DNA of 64,000 bases from Zygnema cylindricum (Eukaryota; Streptophyta; Zygnematophyceae; Zygnematales; Zygnemataceae). A program made the position numbers and the translations under genes. The stretch covers positions 304,758 through 368,757 of the forward strand of contig JBBHKE010001710.1 of NCBI GenBank assembly GCA_037447655.1, written 5' to 3'. Under the pieces are notes generated by a model, which searched no databases, was not told the origin of the DNA, and saw nothing but the letters and a program-made list of their open reading frames with translations. This document shows, piece by piece, positions 47,687-58,870 of this stretch; position 1 is the stretch's first letter; every line of letters begins with the position of its first letter.

Positions 47687-47693
47687 TATAAAA
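47687..47693 (+). promoter_or_regulatory. Putative TATA box of the EPL1-like gene
   Basis: TATAAAA about 360 bases upstream of the EPL1-like ATG. It would give a leader of roughly 330 bases. Only position and motif support it. Confidence 0.35.
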
Positions 47694-48048
47694 TGTACTC
47701 TCGTTTTATTCAGTGCGATCGAGCTAAAGGTCGAGCTCGTAACATTTGAGTGTACGGCATGATGTCAAACTTCAAAATGTGATGTAGCAATGTACCACAT
47801 CCCGTCAGCTGCCAAACCCGGTTGCAAGGCAACTTCAAACCCTAAGGGAAGCCATGGCTCCATCCATGGCCATACATTTCGTTAGAAACTGTGAAGAGTT
47901 GATCATATAACATCTCGGGTTCTTTTGTACTTGGATGTAATTTTATGATCTGTTTATGTTTTTTCTATTTTTCTGCGAATGTATGTTGCAGAAAGGGATG
48001 AGGTCTTTCTTGAAGTGAAACTAGGGTTACTCTCAGGTTTTGATCAAA

Positions 48049-51000
48049 ATGAACAGGTTGTCGTTTCGACCTCGACCTTTAGATATAAATAAAAAATTGA
48101 GACTTCTGAAGACACTAGAAGATTTTGAAGATGAAGAAGATTCAGTAAAGATTGTTCAGCATGGACATGTCTCTCTCGATGGTGAAAATGAAACGAAGGT
48201 ATGTCTCCCAGAGTTTCGTACTTAAGTGATGTATTCGGGTGAGATGAAATGGCTGGCTGTATTTGCTATTTTGGCTCTAAAGATGTGAATGGAAGTTGGT
48301 GAATTGCTTTAGGGTTTCTTTTTCAAGTTTCTATGTCAGTTAACATGCATGTTGCAAATAGTGTATCTCATTTTGATGGTATCCTAGCAGCCTTTCTTTT
48401 GCCTTCTTCTCTGTATCAGTCTAATTGCAGTCAATGCTTGACTGTCAATTCCTGAAAAAAGGGTTTGCAGAGAGTAACTGCTTTTCTCCATGCATTTTGA
48501 AGTTTCCTGCAAGGTCCAGAATCTGATTTAGATGCTACTATTGTTTACCATGAAAATAATCAAGGAAGCTTTGCTGCGTTAGACCTAATGTACGAAGGCT
48601 GACTTTTTTAGGGTTTCGACTTTTTCTTTTTGCAGAGAGTATTTACTTTTTTGCATGCATTTTGAAGTTTTTTTTTATATCTGCAGAATCTGATTTACAT
48701 AACACTAATGTTAACTATGAAAATACTGAAGGAAGATTTGCTTCGTCAGACCTAATATAACGAAGGCTGACATTTTTAGGGTTTGGTTTTTTTTCACTAC
48801 AAAGAGTTAAGGCAAGTGTTTTCACTCTGCAGGTACCAGCAGCTATAAATCGAAAAGGACCTACTGAAATACCTACTCCGCGTTTTGAGGTGGTTGAATC
48901 CTACACTACAGATTATACTGCCACTTTTAAGCAACCTGCTTCGTATGTGCGCAGCAAGCCTGGTAAGTGCAGGACTAAACAGGTCTTGATTAGGGTTCCG
49001 ATTTTCATGAATCTTTAGTCCAGTGAGCATTTTAAGTACATGTACATACTGCTGTAATATGTAAAGTATGCATATTCTTACTTCAGTTTTTTGGTCTTGT
49101 TTTGGTGATGTTTTGGTCATGTTTTGGTCTTGCTTCTTGATATTTGGTCATTATTTGGTCATGTTACTTGATGTTTGACCAATGTTTGAACGAATACTGG
49201 GTAACATGAGAAAAACATGATCAAATAATTGTAAATAAGAATGTGACTGTTGTGGAACTTGCTGTTATCAATACATATCGCTCTGACCCCCACCTCTATT
49301 TTTTTTTTCAGCACGTTCGGAAGCTGGAGAGTTTGTTGAGTATGATCTTGATGATGACGACGATGACTGGCTTTCATCATTCAATATGGGGAAAATACTA
49401 CTTCCGGAAATGTGAGGAGTTTGTGTTTGTTTGCTACATTTATTCACACTTCACCTGCACCTGCACCGGCGCTGTGTTTTTATCTTTTCTGCCTGAAGAT
49501 ATTTTGTCTTTTTAATCTCTTTGCGACTTTTTGTCTTTATACTCTCTTTGCGATATGAGCAAGTTTCAGTTGCAGCCGTTTTGAGTATTTGTAGTATGTC
49601 AAGGAATTCTAACTTTGCGGTTCATTACAAAAGCTTTGATTCCCTCCTCAATCATCGATTGTTTTTTTGAGAATGTGGGTCATTACTGATGTTCGCTGAA
49701 TTTTGGTTCATGCATAAGGGGTGTTACCATAAATGGTATTACCTATTTGCTCTTCGATGTAAATGTTTCCAGTCTGACATTCTCTCATTTGTATGGAGGA
49801 GGCCTCAGGTTCGAGTGGATGCTGTATAAATTAGAAATTCTTGACCATAAGCAGAGGGAGAGGGCAGGGCTTGGCCCTGTGGTCCTCGGAAACCCAGTGC
49901 CAGTAATGCTGCAACGGGAGCAAGCTTTTGAGGTATGACCCGCAATAAAAAATAAAATAAAAAAATAAAAAACAGAAAAAGGTCTGAAAATCAATAATGC
50001 AGGTTCTCTTCTCTTATGCTAGTAGTGATGGGCAGTATTGTGTCTTGTTTGTTCTTTTAATGTTTCTATATCAATAGGAATAGAAGTACGTTTGTAGGTA
50101 TAATTGCTGACCAATTGCTGTGGCAGGTTCTGAGAAGTCGGATGCCGAGACAAGCTGTTCTTACAGGCGTTTACGATTACTGGAAAAATAAGGTATGCCA
50201 TCCAGACTTTCGTTAAGTCTCTTGACTTGTATCTCTCCCTGGGGTCTGATATAATCCTAAACTCGTCGACATCTGTGGAGAGGATATCAGTCATTTTTCT
50301 AGATGGGAATTTTGCATTCTGATGGTTACAGTGGAGTTCTTGGATTTGAGATTCGCAATTTTTCTTTGATCAAAATAGCTTTTCCGCGTTCGTCAAAATT
50401 TGCCGAAATGTTTGGAAAAGCACATGAATCATACATGTTTTGTTTATATGGAGTGGACTTTTCTGTCTGTTTTCTGAAAGCGATGCCCATGGGTTAGGTC
50501 GATTCTGGCTGATTATTTTGGGCTTGTAAATACACACCATCGATGGTGTCTAGCCATAGTTTTTTGAAACTCCGTTAGTTCTTGATTAAGGTTTGGATAA
50601 ACAATGTGTGAGTCAGTCGGAACTATAGTCAAGACAATCAGAACCTCCGCGTCTCCTGCCTTCCAGTTAGTCATAAGAATCCGTCTGTTTCTGGTATGGA
50701 GTTTCTTGGTGTAGACCTCCTGTCACCTGTCTTTCAGTTAGTTATAAGTCTTTGGTCGAGTCTTTCTGCCTTTTCGGTGCAGCGTAGACCTCCTGTCTTC
50801 CATTTAGTTGTAGGTCGTTAGAACTTCCTCTCTCCCCCCTCGGTCTCTTGTCGTCTAGACTAGACAGTTGTAGGTCTTCTGGTGTGGAGTTTCTGAGTGT
50901 TCTCAGTTGTCCCTTCTTGGTCTCGCAGTAGACACCATGCTTCGAGGATTGAGGCTTAAAGAAGGAGATGTGGAAATCCCTCTCACTCGAGGGGTACTCT

Positions 51001-54000
51001 CCTTATGTGCAGCGGGAGCGATGGCAGAAACCGATTCTTCGGAGGTTGCAGGTAAACGGCCTCGCCTCGTTACACATTACCTTTTCTCAAGGAACATATT
51101 CCTTTGGGAACGTATCTTTTTCTCAAGGAACATATCGCTCTTTCAAGGAACATATCTTTTTGGGAACAAGGAAGCCCTCTTCATCTTTCGTCTTTTTTGT
51201 TCCGAGTGCACCACTGTGTATAAAAATTCTCGAAACACTCCTCTCATGGGGACTTTATGGAAAGGGGGAAATGACGTAAAAGTAAGAAGGGTAAGGGTAA
51301 GGGTAAGGAAGAGACCAGCTTTGTTAGCCCTCTTCCTTGTGGCTCGAGCTTACTACTGTAGAACTAGATACGTGGGCCTCTTTTCTGAATGTTTTTTCCA
51401 GGGTAAAGTCACTGATTATGACCAGTAGATCCGGTAAGTCCTGTGAAGATTTGCAATTTTAAAATTGTGTTTAACAACTTGTCAATTTGCCTCCATTTTT
51501 TTGGTATTTCCGTTTAATCTTTTTTCTTTTCAAAGGTTTTTTTTTCTTTTAAAACGGTATAGGCAGGTATTTCTAATTGTCGAAACTTTCGAATATCCTT
51601 ATGTATTGAGAGCTGTTTATTTTGCAGCCTGCCCCGTCTGTGACTGATACCAATCCATTCAATGTGTTCCGACCACGTGAGAAAGTTCATCGACCTCACA
51701 CGCGACGAGTAAGTTTTTTGTCTTCCCTCTCTCTCTCTCACTCCCTCTCTCTCTCCGTCTTCGACTGGTATCAATCTGTTCAATTTGGACCACGTGAGAG
51801 AGTTTGCTAACCTCGCACACGACAAGTAAGCTTTTTGTCAAGTCTTTTTGTTGAGTCTTTTTGTTATTCAACGACAATATGTAACCGAACAATAATGATT
51901 TGTGACGTCTACTGAGTATTGAAGTTTTTTAAGTATACAGTTGTGGCGTGAAATCAGCTCATGTTGTTGCCAGTGTAAATCTTGGTTCTTATTTACATGT
52001 TTGGCAATTACATAATAGTTCAAATGCAGTATCTGGATATGCTGATATGTTCCCTTTTTTTGTTCCCTTGTTTTGAATAAAGGCAAACATGTGTTCAACT
52101 GAATATTTGTTGTGTGGGAGTCACTCCATATCTGTTGTCTGTAGGTCTCATTATCTTGCAAAGCCGGATGTGATTTTTCTGCTTATACAATCTTGTTGCT
52201 AACTCACATGTTTAGTAACCGTAAAGTTCTTGAGTATCTGTTTTTACGGTCACTCACAAAGCTGAAAAAAATTGTATCAATTTCTCATACAACATGAGTA
52301 ATTTCAGGCTTTAACTGTACAGTTCTTGAGTATAGTTACTCAAAAATCTATAGAAAAGCATGATTTTTCAGACGACATGAGTAACAACTGATAATTAGCC
52401 TATCATGTGTGCTGAAATCCTGTAACAGTTCCTATCCTTGGCTATACGTTTTCTACTCAAGTAGATAATTCTGTAACCTTTTTTCCGAAACTGGTATCCG
52501 GGGTTTATGTCTGTCTGTATACGGCGGTGATGGATTTCTTTAAGAGGGATTGGTGGTAGTTTTGTCTGTAATTTTTCTACTCCAGTAGTAATATTGCAAC
52601 CTTGTCTTACAGAAATGCATTTTTTATGCATGTCAACTTGGACCTTTTGTAATATATTCTGGTGACGGTTTTCGTCTGTTTTTTTTTATATTGAGACTCG
52701 TTAATTTTATTGTTTGTGTTCAGATGCAAAGACGGGAGAATGATGTACCGTCATTTGACAAGCTTCGACAGGTAGTTCCTTTTTTGTTCACTATTTTTTT
52801 TCATTATTGTACCACTTTTGAGTCTCCACCAAATGTGGAAAAATTTGTGATTTTTACGAGTGTCTTGTTTGTTTGTTATTTTAAGGTTTGTCCTTGCAAG
52901 TGAGGGACCTACCGCTCTTATCTCTAATTGTCACATTGTATTTATTTGCTTTGATCTAATGTAATGTAATTTACTGTTGCCATTGCTGCAATAGATTTGT
53001 TCTCATGGGTGAGATTTGCTCTTTTAGACTGGCCTTCCTATGTGTTTTTTGTGTTTGTAACCACGATTGTATAGTTTTAGATTGTTTGTTATGCAAATTT
53101 GCACAAACATTTTCCATTTTTTTTGGTTGAGGTCTGACAGCTGAATGATTTTACACCGTTAGACCTGCAGTCTCTCACATTTTTCTTTTTATTTTTTGGT
53201 TCAGGTCCGGCGGAATCTTCAGGAGGCAAAGCAGCTAGTTAAAGCTGTTGTTCAGGTGTGTTCGTGGTTCAATTCTGGTTCAGTTTTGGCACAGTTTTTG
53301 TTCAGTTTTGTTCAGTTTTTGGGTCGGTTTCGGATCAGTTTTGGTACAGTTTTAGTTCAGTTTTTGATTCTATTTTGGCACAGTTTTGCATAGTTTTGAT
53401 TCATTCTTGGCTCAATTCCAGCTCATTTTAGATTTTAGAATTTTGGCAGTTTATTTTGCTCACTTTTTGTTCTGTTTGGATTTTGAGCATATCAGTACAC
53501 TGTCTCCATGGCTTGGTTTAAAACAACCTGGTTTTTTTTGTCGCTCAGAAATAGTTTTTTAACGTAACCAATGTAAAACTTGAAAGCCACTGTTTTACAC
53601 TGGTCAGTTAGGCCGGTCTTACCCGTCTTTTTTACAACACGAAGAAGCCATTGCCTAGTACTTTTACCATTTCATTTTAGTTTGATACAATGTTACCTCT
53701 GTATTTATTACCTCTTTTACAATTGGTTCATTGTAACCTTCCTATCGAAGCCGTTCATGTTTGAGACGTGATAGTCGATATCCCTCATTTAGGAAGTACC
53801 TCTTGTATTATAGTGTAGTATTTTGGGTGCACGAATAGTTCTTATCCCAAAAAGGACGAATAGCTTGAAATGTTAATGGGATTTTTTTTTGTCCAGCCTC
53901 TGCCCTCTCTATATAGTGTGTTAAAACCCTAAAAAGCTTCAAAAAAATGAACACCACGTCCCAGAAAGGGCCATATCCACAGTAAATTCCACCTGCATAA

Positions 54001-57000
54001 ATTTTAGCGCCGTTTTTGTATTCACGTTTTGGTTGATTTTGGTTTGTTTTGGTTGTTTTGGTTGTTTTGGTTGTTTTGGTTGTTTTGGTTGTTTTGGTTT
54101 GAGCTTATCAGCAGGATTAGATTATATCAGCAGTTTTATTAGTTCAGCTTTGGTTCACTTTGGTTTTCGTTTTATTCATTCAGTTTTTGGTTCAGCGTGG
54201 TTTTAAGTCTTTTAGTAGTTTTATTAAATCAGGCAAGAAATGTATCTTGCAATTGGTACTGTCAATTTATCAATCCTTCAAGTTTTAAATGGAATATACT
54301 GTGTGTTTTTTGCAAGGCGAGTGAATGTTAGTTTCCATTTGTGTCATATTCACATCGGAAACCGTCATCGAAAATTTATATTTTGTGTTTACAACTAACA
54401 GTTGAATTTAGGATGGAAAAGTATGTGTTTTTAAGGTGGAAACCGAGTTGATTTGGTAGACTATTGGAAATGAGAGATGTCTTTCTGTAGTCAGACTTCT
54501 TAGCTTAAATGGAGTTTTTCTGTAAAAAAAAAATCGCTTGGGTGGTTGACACCTATTAGCTTAAACGGAGTTTTTTTGGTTAAAGTTTTCGTTGATTGGG
54601 TGGCTAACAGAGGGAGAAAAAAAAAAAAGAACTTGCCGAGTGTGAACGCGATCTTCAACAAGCTCAATTACAAAGAAAGGTATACCTTGACGCCAAAATC
54701 GTACTCATTTTATATTTTTCTCATTTTACATTTTTCTAGTTTAACATTTTTCTCATTTTACATTTTTTTCATTTTGCATTTTTTCCTTTCTTCTTTTAGT
54801 AAATAGTTACATATAGGTGGAAGCAGGTATTAAGGTTTATAGCATGTTTCTTGTCTAAATTTTCACAAAAAAATTGGAAAACCTTTTTTCATGTTTTTTG
54901 GAAATACGGGGATGTATGAGCTTCAGAATTGTCCCTATGTTTTTTTCGTTGCGAAAAACTTTTGACTCGTAAGTTGTCTGTCACTCTCTTCTTACTAACC
55001 CTCGTCCTTGCTCTCCCCTCTCTCTCTCTCCCTTTTTTCTTTTTCTCTCTCTCCCACTCTCCCTCTCTCCCTTTCTTCCGATCCTTTAAATCACCTTCCC
55101 ATCAACCCCCTCCCTCCTCCCAACTTAGGTCACTGTGCTTGTTTTAATGTTATGAGTGCCAACTCTTTCTCTTTCTCCCTGTCATCCTACTAAGGTCCTT
55201 TCCCTTTTCCAAAACACTGTCGTCTCCTTGCTACGATCTTCTGTTAATTTTTACGCTTGAGGTCACTGCGCTTGTTTTAACGTTCTTTAATGCCAAAACG
55301 TCATCTTAATCCTTTTTTCTTGTTCATTTATTTATCTCTGTAGCACGATTTACCGAATGTTGATTCTGATAGTCCCTTTCTTGTCCGTTTATCTTTTACA
55401 AAATTTCAATTCAAACTTTTTTTCTTACTTATTTATTTATCTTTAGCACAATTTATGGATTTTTCGTTTTAATTGTTTTTTTCTTGTTTGTTTATTTTTT
55501 TGTCTATAGCACGATCTACGGAATGTCGACGACGATTCCATGGTATCTTCGACTCCACAAACTATGCACCCTCCAGCTCCAAAAAAACCAACCCCAAATC
55601 GAAGATTTGATATAGGAGAAACGGCAGAAACAACCGGACCTCCGAGTGGGTCAGGAAATGAGCATATGAATGGCCATTGGGAGGGATCGGATAGAGAGCG
55701 AGAGAGAAGGAGATCGAGACTCGCTCAACCCATAGTTCCCCCTGTTTCAGATGCTGACGTGGCATATGAAGGAGATCAAGGGGAGATGGCTCGGACTCGA
55801 AAAAAGAAGAGAAAAAGGAATGCACCGAGCTTACGTGGTGGTAGACTTGTGAAAAAGGTGAGAATTCTGTCTGTTTTCTTTTTCTCGTATTTTTTTATGA
55901 TATTTTTTACGACCTTATGTCACATATAAAATGTGCAGAAATGAATTTTAAACTAAATTTAAAAAAACCATTTGAAACCTTTATAAAGGGGTAAGGCTTT
56001 CGGCGGCTTTTAAGGATTTTATATGACATATATGTACATGTATGTATGTATATATATAATACCCACGTGTAATACATTATAATTTATTATATAATATATA
56101 TACATGCATATACTACGTGTGTAGTACATTACAAAATATAATATTATATTATATTTCATGTATGTATATATCTCAATATTTTATAACATTATATATTAAT
56201 GTTTTTTTGCCACTTTAAACATCTTTTCTCCGTACATACTTGTCGGACTATGGATCTGACGGTTGCGATTGAAAGGTAAGATTCTCTGCTTCCAATTGGC
56301 GGTCTCCATGTGAAAAAAGGACAGGTGTGTACAGAGAAAATATGTTTTAAGTGGCGAAAAAGTTATTAACACTAATAGCGATACGCGGTGTACTGTAGTT
56401 TGTCCAGAAAACGGTGCCTATTTTGGGGTAAAGAGAAAAATAGTATTATTTTATTTTATTTTTATTCAAGAGTCGTAATTTAGGGGCGTCAATGTGGTGC
56501 TGTGAACACTACAGTAATAGCGATTTACGGTGCACTGTATTGTAATTGACACTAATTAAATCGTACCTAAATTATATCTATTTGTATATATATTTGCCGT
56601 ACAGTCAATACTCCGTAAATTGTGATTACTGAAAAACAACAATTACATATGCTTCGTAGATTAATTAAAATAATGACATTTTCCATACGGAAAGTACAAT
56701 AATGTACGCCTTCAAGAAAACTAAAAAAATGAAAATGGAGGTTGAAGAAAAAAAAAATATTTGTTAGGTGATTTGGGCAGGAGATAAAATGTTTGGGGAA
56801 AGAAAATGGGGCTACGGCGATTACTGTTCACAACAGTAGTAATACTGTTAATTTTTCTACTGAAAATTAAGAGTAAATTACTTGGGTGGCACCAGTAACA
56901 ACGGTTGTTTCCAATTTTTTTTCGTTTATATTTTTTCAAACACGTCGTACAAACTGCCAACCGCTGTTTCTTTGGTTACTGATAGTAATCGCAGGAGTTT

Positions 57001-58216
57001 CCGCATATGTAATTACCCTGTAAGTAGTGGGAGGAGTAAGGATATTCGCAAAAAATGTTCTAAAGAAGCAAGCTCTCCGAGCTTTTTGTTTCGATAAAAA
57101 TGTTGTACAGAAGCTTTCGAAATAACATTGAATTGATATTATTTTGCTTTCGATTTATAAAGTTCCACTCTCTTTGTAACGCTATCTTATCTAGATTTTT
57201 TCTAGATTTTTTCTGTGAATTGGACTTAAAATCTTTGTTTTGTCCACAGTACAAAATCAATCTATCTTTCTAAACATACAATTCATAAGTGTAGATGTTT
57301 TGTATTTTCCAATCATGAGAAAATGAAAAAATCAAACCTTCTGATTTTAATGTCGAACATGGGACGAATGGGGTTTTTCAATTCCGGAATACTCTTAAGC
57401 GACAAATAGTCGTAAGCTGAATGTTGTGACTGGTATATATATATATATATGATGTATAACTAACGTATGATGTCTAAATGTTGGATAATGCATTACTGCC
57501 GCTATTTTGTAAAGGACTGGTAAGATATTTACTGACAGAAGTTATCATTTTCCGAAGATTGTTAATCTTTCCAAAAATTGTTGTTTCTACAGATGATGCC
57601 GGCGAATTCGGTGGACCCGGTTTTGTTATTCACACAACCTTTAGATTTAGAAAAACTGACAGCAAGTGGTATAGAACCTCCTTCCCTTTCGTTTTCGCAA
57701 AACGGGTGTTGTGAACCACGGTTTGGATGTCGAGGGAGAATAGGGAGAGGAGGGAGAATTATATTTGACCGTTGGGACGCTTTACAAGGTAAACCACTAA
57801 GAGAAAATTCTCCTTTTTCAATACCACCACCATCACTACCATCATCCCTACCAACATCACTCACACAACCTCTACCTCCTCTACCTTTACCTCCTCAACC
57901 TCTTCCTCCTCAAACTCTACCTCCGCAACCTCTACCTTCTCAACCTCTACCTTCTCAGCCACTACCTCTTCAACCTCTACCTCCTATACCTCTTCCTTCT
58001 CTACCTCCACCTCTCCCTCAACCTCCTACAAATGTATTGGAAAAGAGATTGTTACATCCACCTCCTCCTAGGTTGGAAGAAAAACTATGCGAAAATGAGA
58101 CAAATGGACCCACAATAAGTAAAAACGTTTTTAGTAGTAGCAGTACAACTCCGTATTCTAATCATCCAAGAGAAAGAGAAACCGATGTTCTGAAGAATGC
58201 TCATCACACTCAATAA
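48049..58216 (+). CDS. EPL1: Enhancer of polycomb-like protein (EPL1 family)
   Basis: Nuclear scaffold of the NuA4 histone acetyltransferase module. Exons: 48049-48198, 48833-48962, 49312-49411, 49809-49932, 50127-50192, 51013-51051, 51628-51708, 52724-52771, 53205-53255, 54611-54679, 55510-55857, 57593-58216. All introns are GT-AG, phases agree, and the frame gives 609 residues. The start is the ATG at 48049, because MNRLSFRPRPLDINKK is the family N-terminus. Conserved pieces follow in order: EIPTPRFEV, FVEYDLDDDDDDWLSSFN, MFEWMLYKLEILDHKQRERA, GVYDYWKNKRERWQKPILRR, DTNPFNVFRPREKVHRPHTR, RRENDVPSFDKLRQVRRNL, a charged helix, a basic NLS-like stretch (TRKKKRKR) and GRIGRGGRIIFDRW. The last exon ends in a PLPPQ-repeat tail. 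The symbol is given at family level. Introns are unusually rich in tandem duplications. Confidence 0.95.
48464..48796. repeat. ~166-bp tandem duplication in EPL1 intron 1
   Basis: Two imperfect copies start TTGCAGAGAGTA at 48464 and 48630. They share GCATTTTGAAGTTT, CAGAATCTGATTTA, a CGAAGGCTGAC segment and TTTAGGGTTT. Copy 2 ends just before the true acceptor at 48832. Confidence 0.9.
50640..50940. repeat. Degenerate tandem repeat in EPL1 intron 5
   Basis: Three to four copies of a unit with GTAGACCTCCTGTC, a TTCCAGTTAGTTATAAG-like block and a GTGTGGAGTTTCT-like block. Each copy contains a plausible pyrimidine-AG, so several decoy acceptors precede the one used at 51012. Confidence 0.85.
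51081..51171. repeat. Tandem repeat in EPL1 intron 6
   Basis: Three copies of TCAAGGAACATAT followed by variable CTTTTTGGGAAC text, beginning 30 bases after the 5' splice site. Confidence 0.88.
51757..51826 (+). pseudogene. Ghost copy of EPL1 exon 7 with its donor site
   Basis: These bases align with the last ~72 bases of exon 7 (51637-51708), including CACGTGAGA and the donor (GTAAGC here, GTAAGT in the true exon). The text after the donor also matches (TTTTTGTC). The offset is about 117 bases. A small deletion and a TAA make it untranslatable. It is a decayed tandem duplicate inside intron 7. Confidence 0.88.
53266..53420. repeat. CAGTTTTGGT-type repeat in EPL1 intron 9
   Basis: Many ~10-20-base units such as TTCAGTTTTGGCACAG and TTGGTACAGTTTTAG. 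A second array of TTTTGGTTG units (10-base period) lies in the same intron at about 54035-54100. Confidence 0.88.
54499..54609. repeat. 55-bp duplication ending at the exon 10 acceptor
   Basis: Copy 1 (54499-54551) and copy 2 (54554-54609) share TTAGCTTAAA, GGAGTTTTT and GGGTGG followed by TTGACA or CTAACA. Copy 2 ends in the CAG used as 3' splice site for exon 10; copy 1 ends in ACACC and lacks the AG. Confidence 0.85.
55318..55525 (+). repeat. Triplicated acceptor and start of EPL1 exon 11
   Basis: Three copies of a T-rich tract plus acceptor plus exon start: TCTGTAG|CACGATTTACCG (junction after 55343), TCTTTAG|CACAATTTATGG (after 55446) and TCTATAG|CACGATCTACGG (after 55509, used). Copy 1 still reads HDLPNVDSDS beside the real HDLRNVDDDS. 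Confidence 0.88.
56199..56390. mobile_element. Truncated family B MITE in EPL1 intron 11
   Basis: The right end CGATACGCGGTG followed by TA and the interior (GTACATACTTGTCGGACT, CCAATTGGCGGTCTCC, TTTTAAGTGGCG) match the family. The left end is lost in the TATA-rich sequence of 56030-56170. A further remnant, AGCGATTTACGGTGCACTG, lies at about 56519. Confidence 0.75.
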
Positions 58217-58217
58217 A
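58212..58217 (+). promoter_or_regulatory. AATAAA overlapping the EPL1 stop codon
   Basis: The stop TAA at 58214-58216 is embedded in AATAAA. Plant poly(A) signals are loose, so the true 3' end may lie further on. Confidence 0.3.
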
Positions 58218-58385
58218 CAAACCTTGGCTTACAAGGTTTAAGAAAAAAAAAAATTCAGGATGTGGTGAAAAAAGATTTGTCATGGGTGATTTTTTTTTCT
58301 TTTGTTTTGTTTTGTCTTGTTTGTTTTTTTCTTTTTATCTTGTGAATGGAAGCCTGGCTGTTTTTTAACAATCTTTTTTTGTTGT

Positions 58386-58870
58386 TTTGATGTCGAGAAA
58401 AATAAGAGAGAAAGAGAGAGAAAGAGGGAGAAAGAGAGGAAAATAGAGTGAGAGGGAGAAAGACAAAAAGAGAGAGAAAGAGGAGAGAAAAACAGTGAGG
58501 AAGAGAGAAAGAGAAAGAAAGAAGGAGAAAAAGAGAGAAAGAGGGAGAAAAAGAGAGAAAGAGAGAGACAGAAAAAGAGAAAGAGCGAGAAAGTGAGAGA
58601 AAGAGAGAAAGAGAAGAGAGGAAGGGCGAGAAAGAGGGAGAAAAAGAGAGAAAGAGGGAGAGAGAGAGAGAGGACGAGAGATAAAGAGAGAAAGAGAGGG
58701 AGAGAGAAAGACAGTAAGAGAGGAAGAGAGAGAGAGGGCGAAAAAGCGAGAGGAAGAGAGAAAAAGAGAGAAAGAGAGAAAGAGAGTGAGAGAGAGAAAG
58801 AGAGAAAGTGGTAGGAAGAGAGAGAAAGAGAGAGATTTAGAGAGATTGAGAAAGAGAGAGAGATATATAT
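58386..58870. repeat. GAGAAAGA-type purine microsatellite
   Basis: About 480 bases of AGAGAAAG/GAGGGAG repeats on the plus strand just downstream of the EPL1 gene. The 73-residue K/R/E open frame is an artefact. Confidence 0.95.

Noticed and set aside
50907-51428. 173-residue frame overlapping EPL1 exon 6
   Set aside because: It reads intron sequence, and exon 6 is used in a different frame that joins its neighbours in phase.
58593-58814. K/R/E-rich 73-residue frame resembling a coiled coil
   Set aside because: Pure GAGAAAG microsatellite; an artefact.
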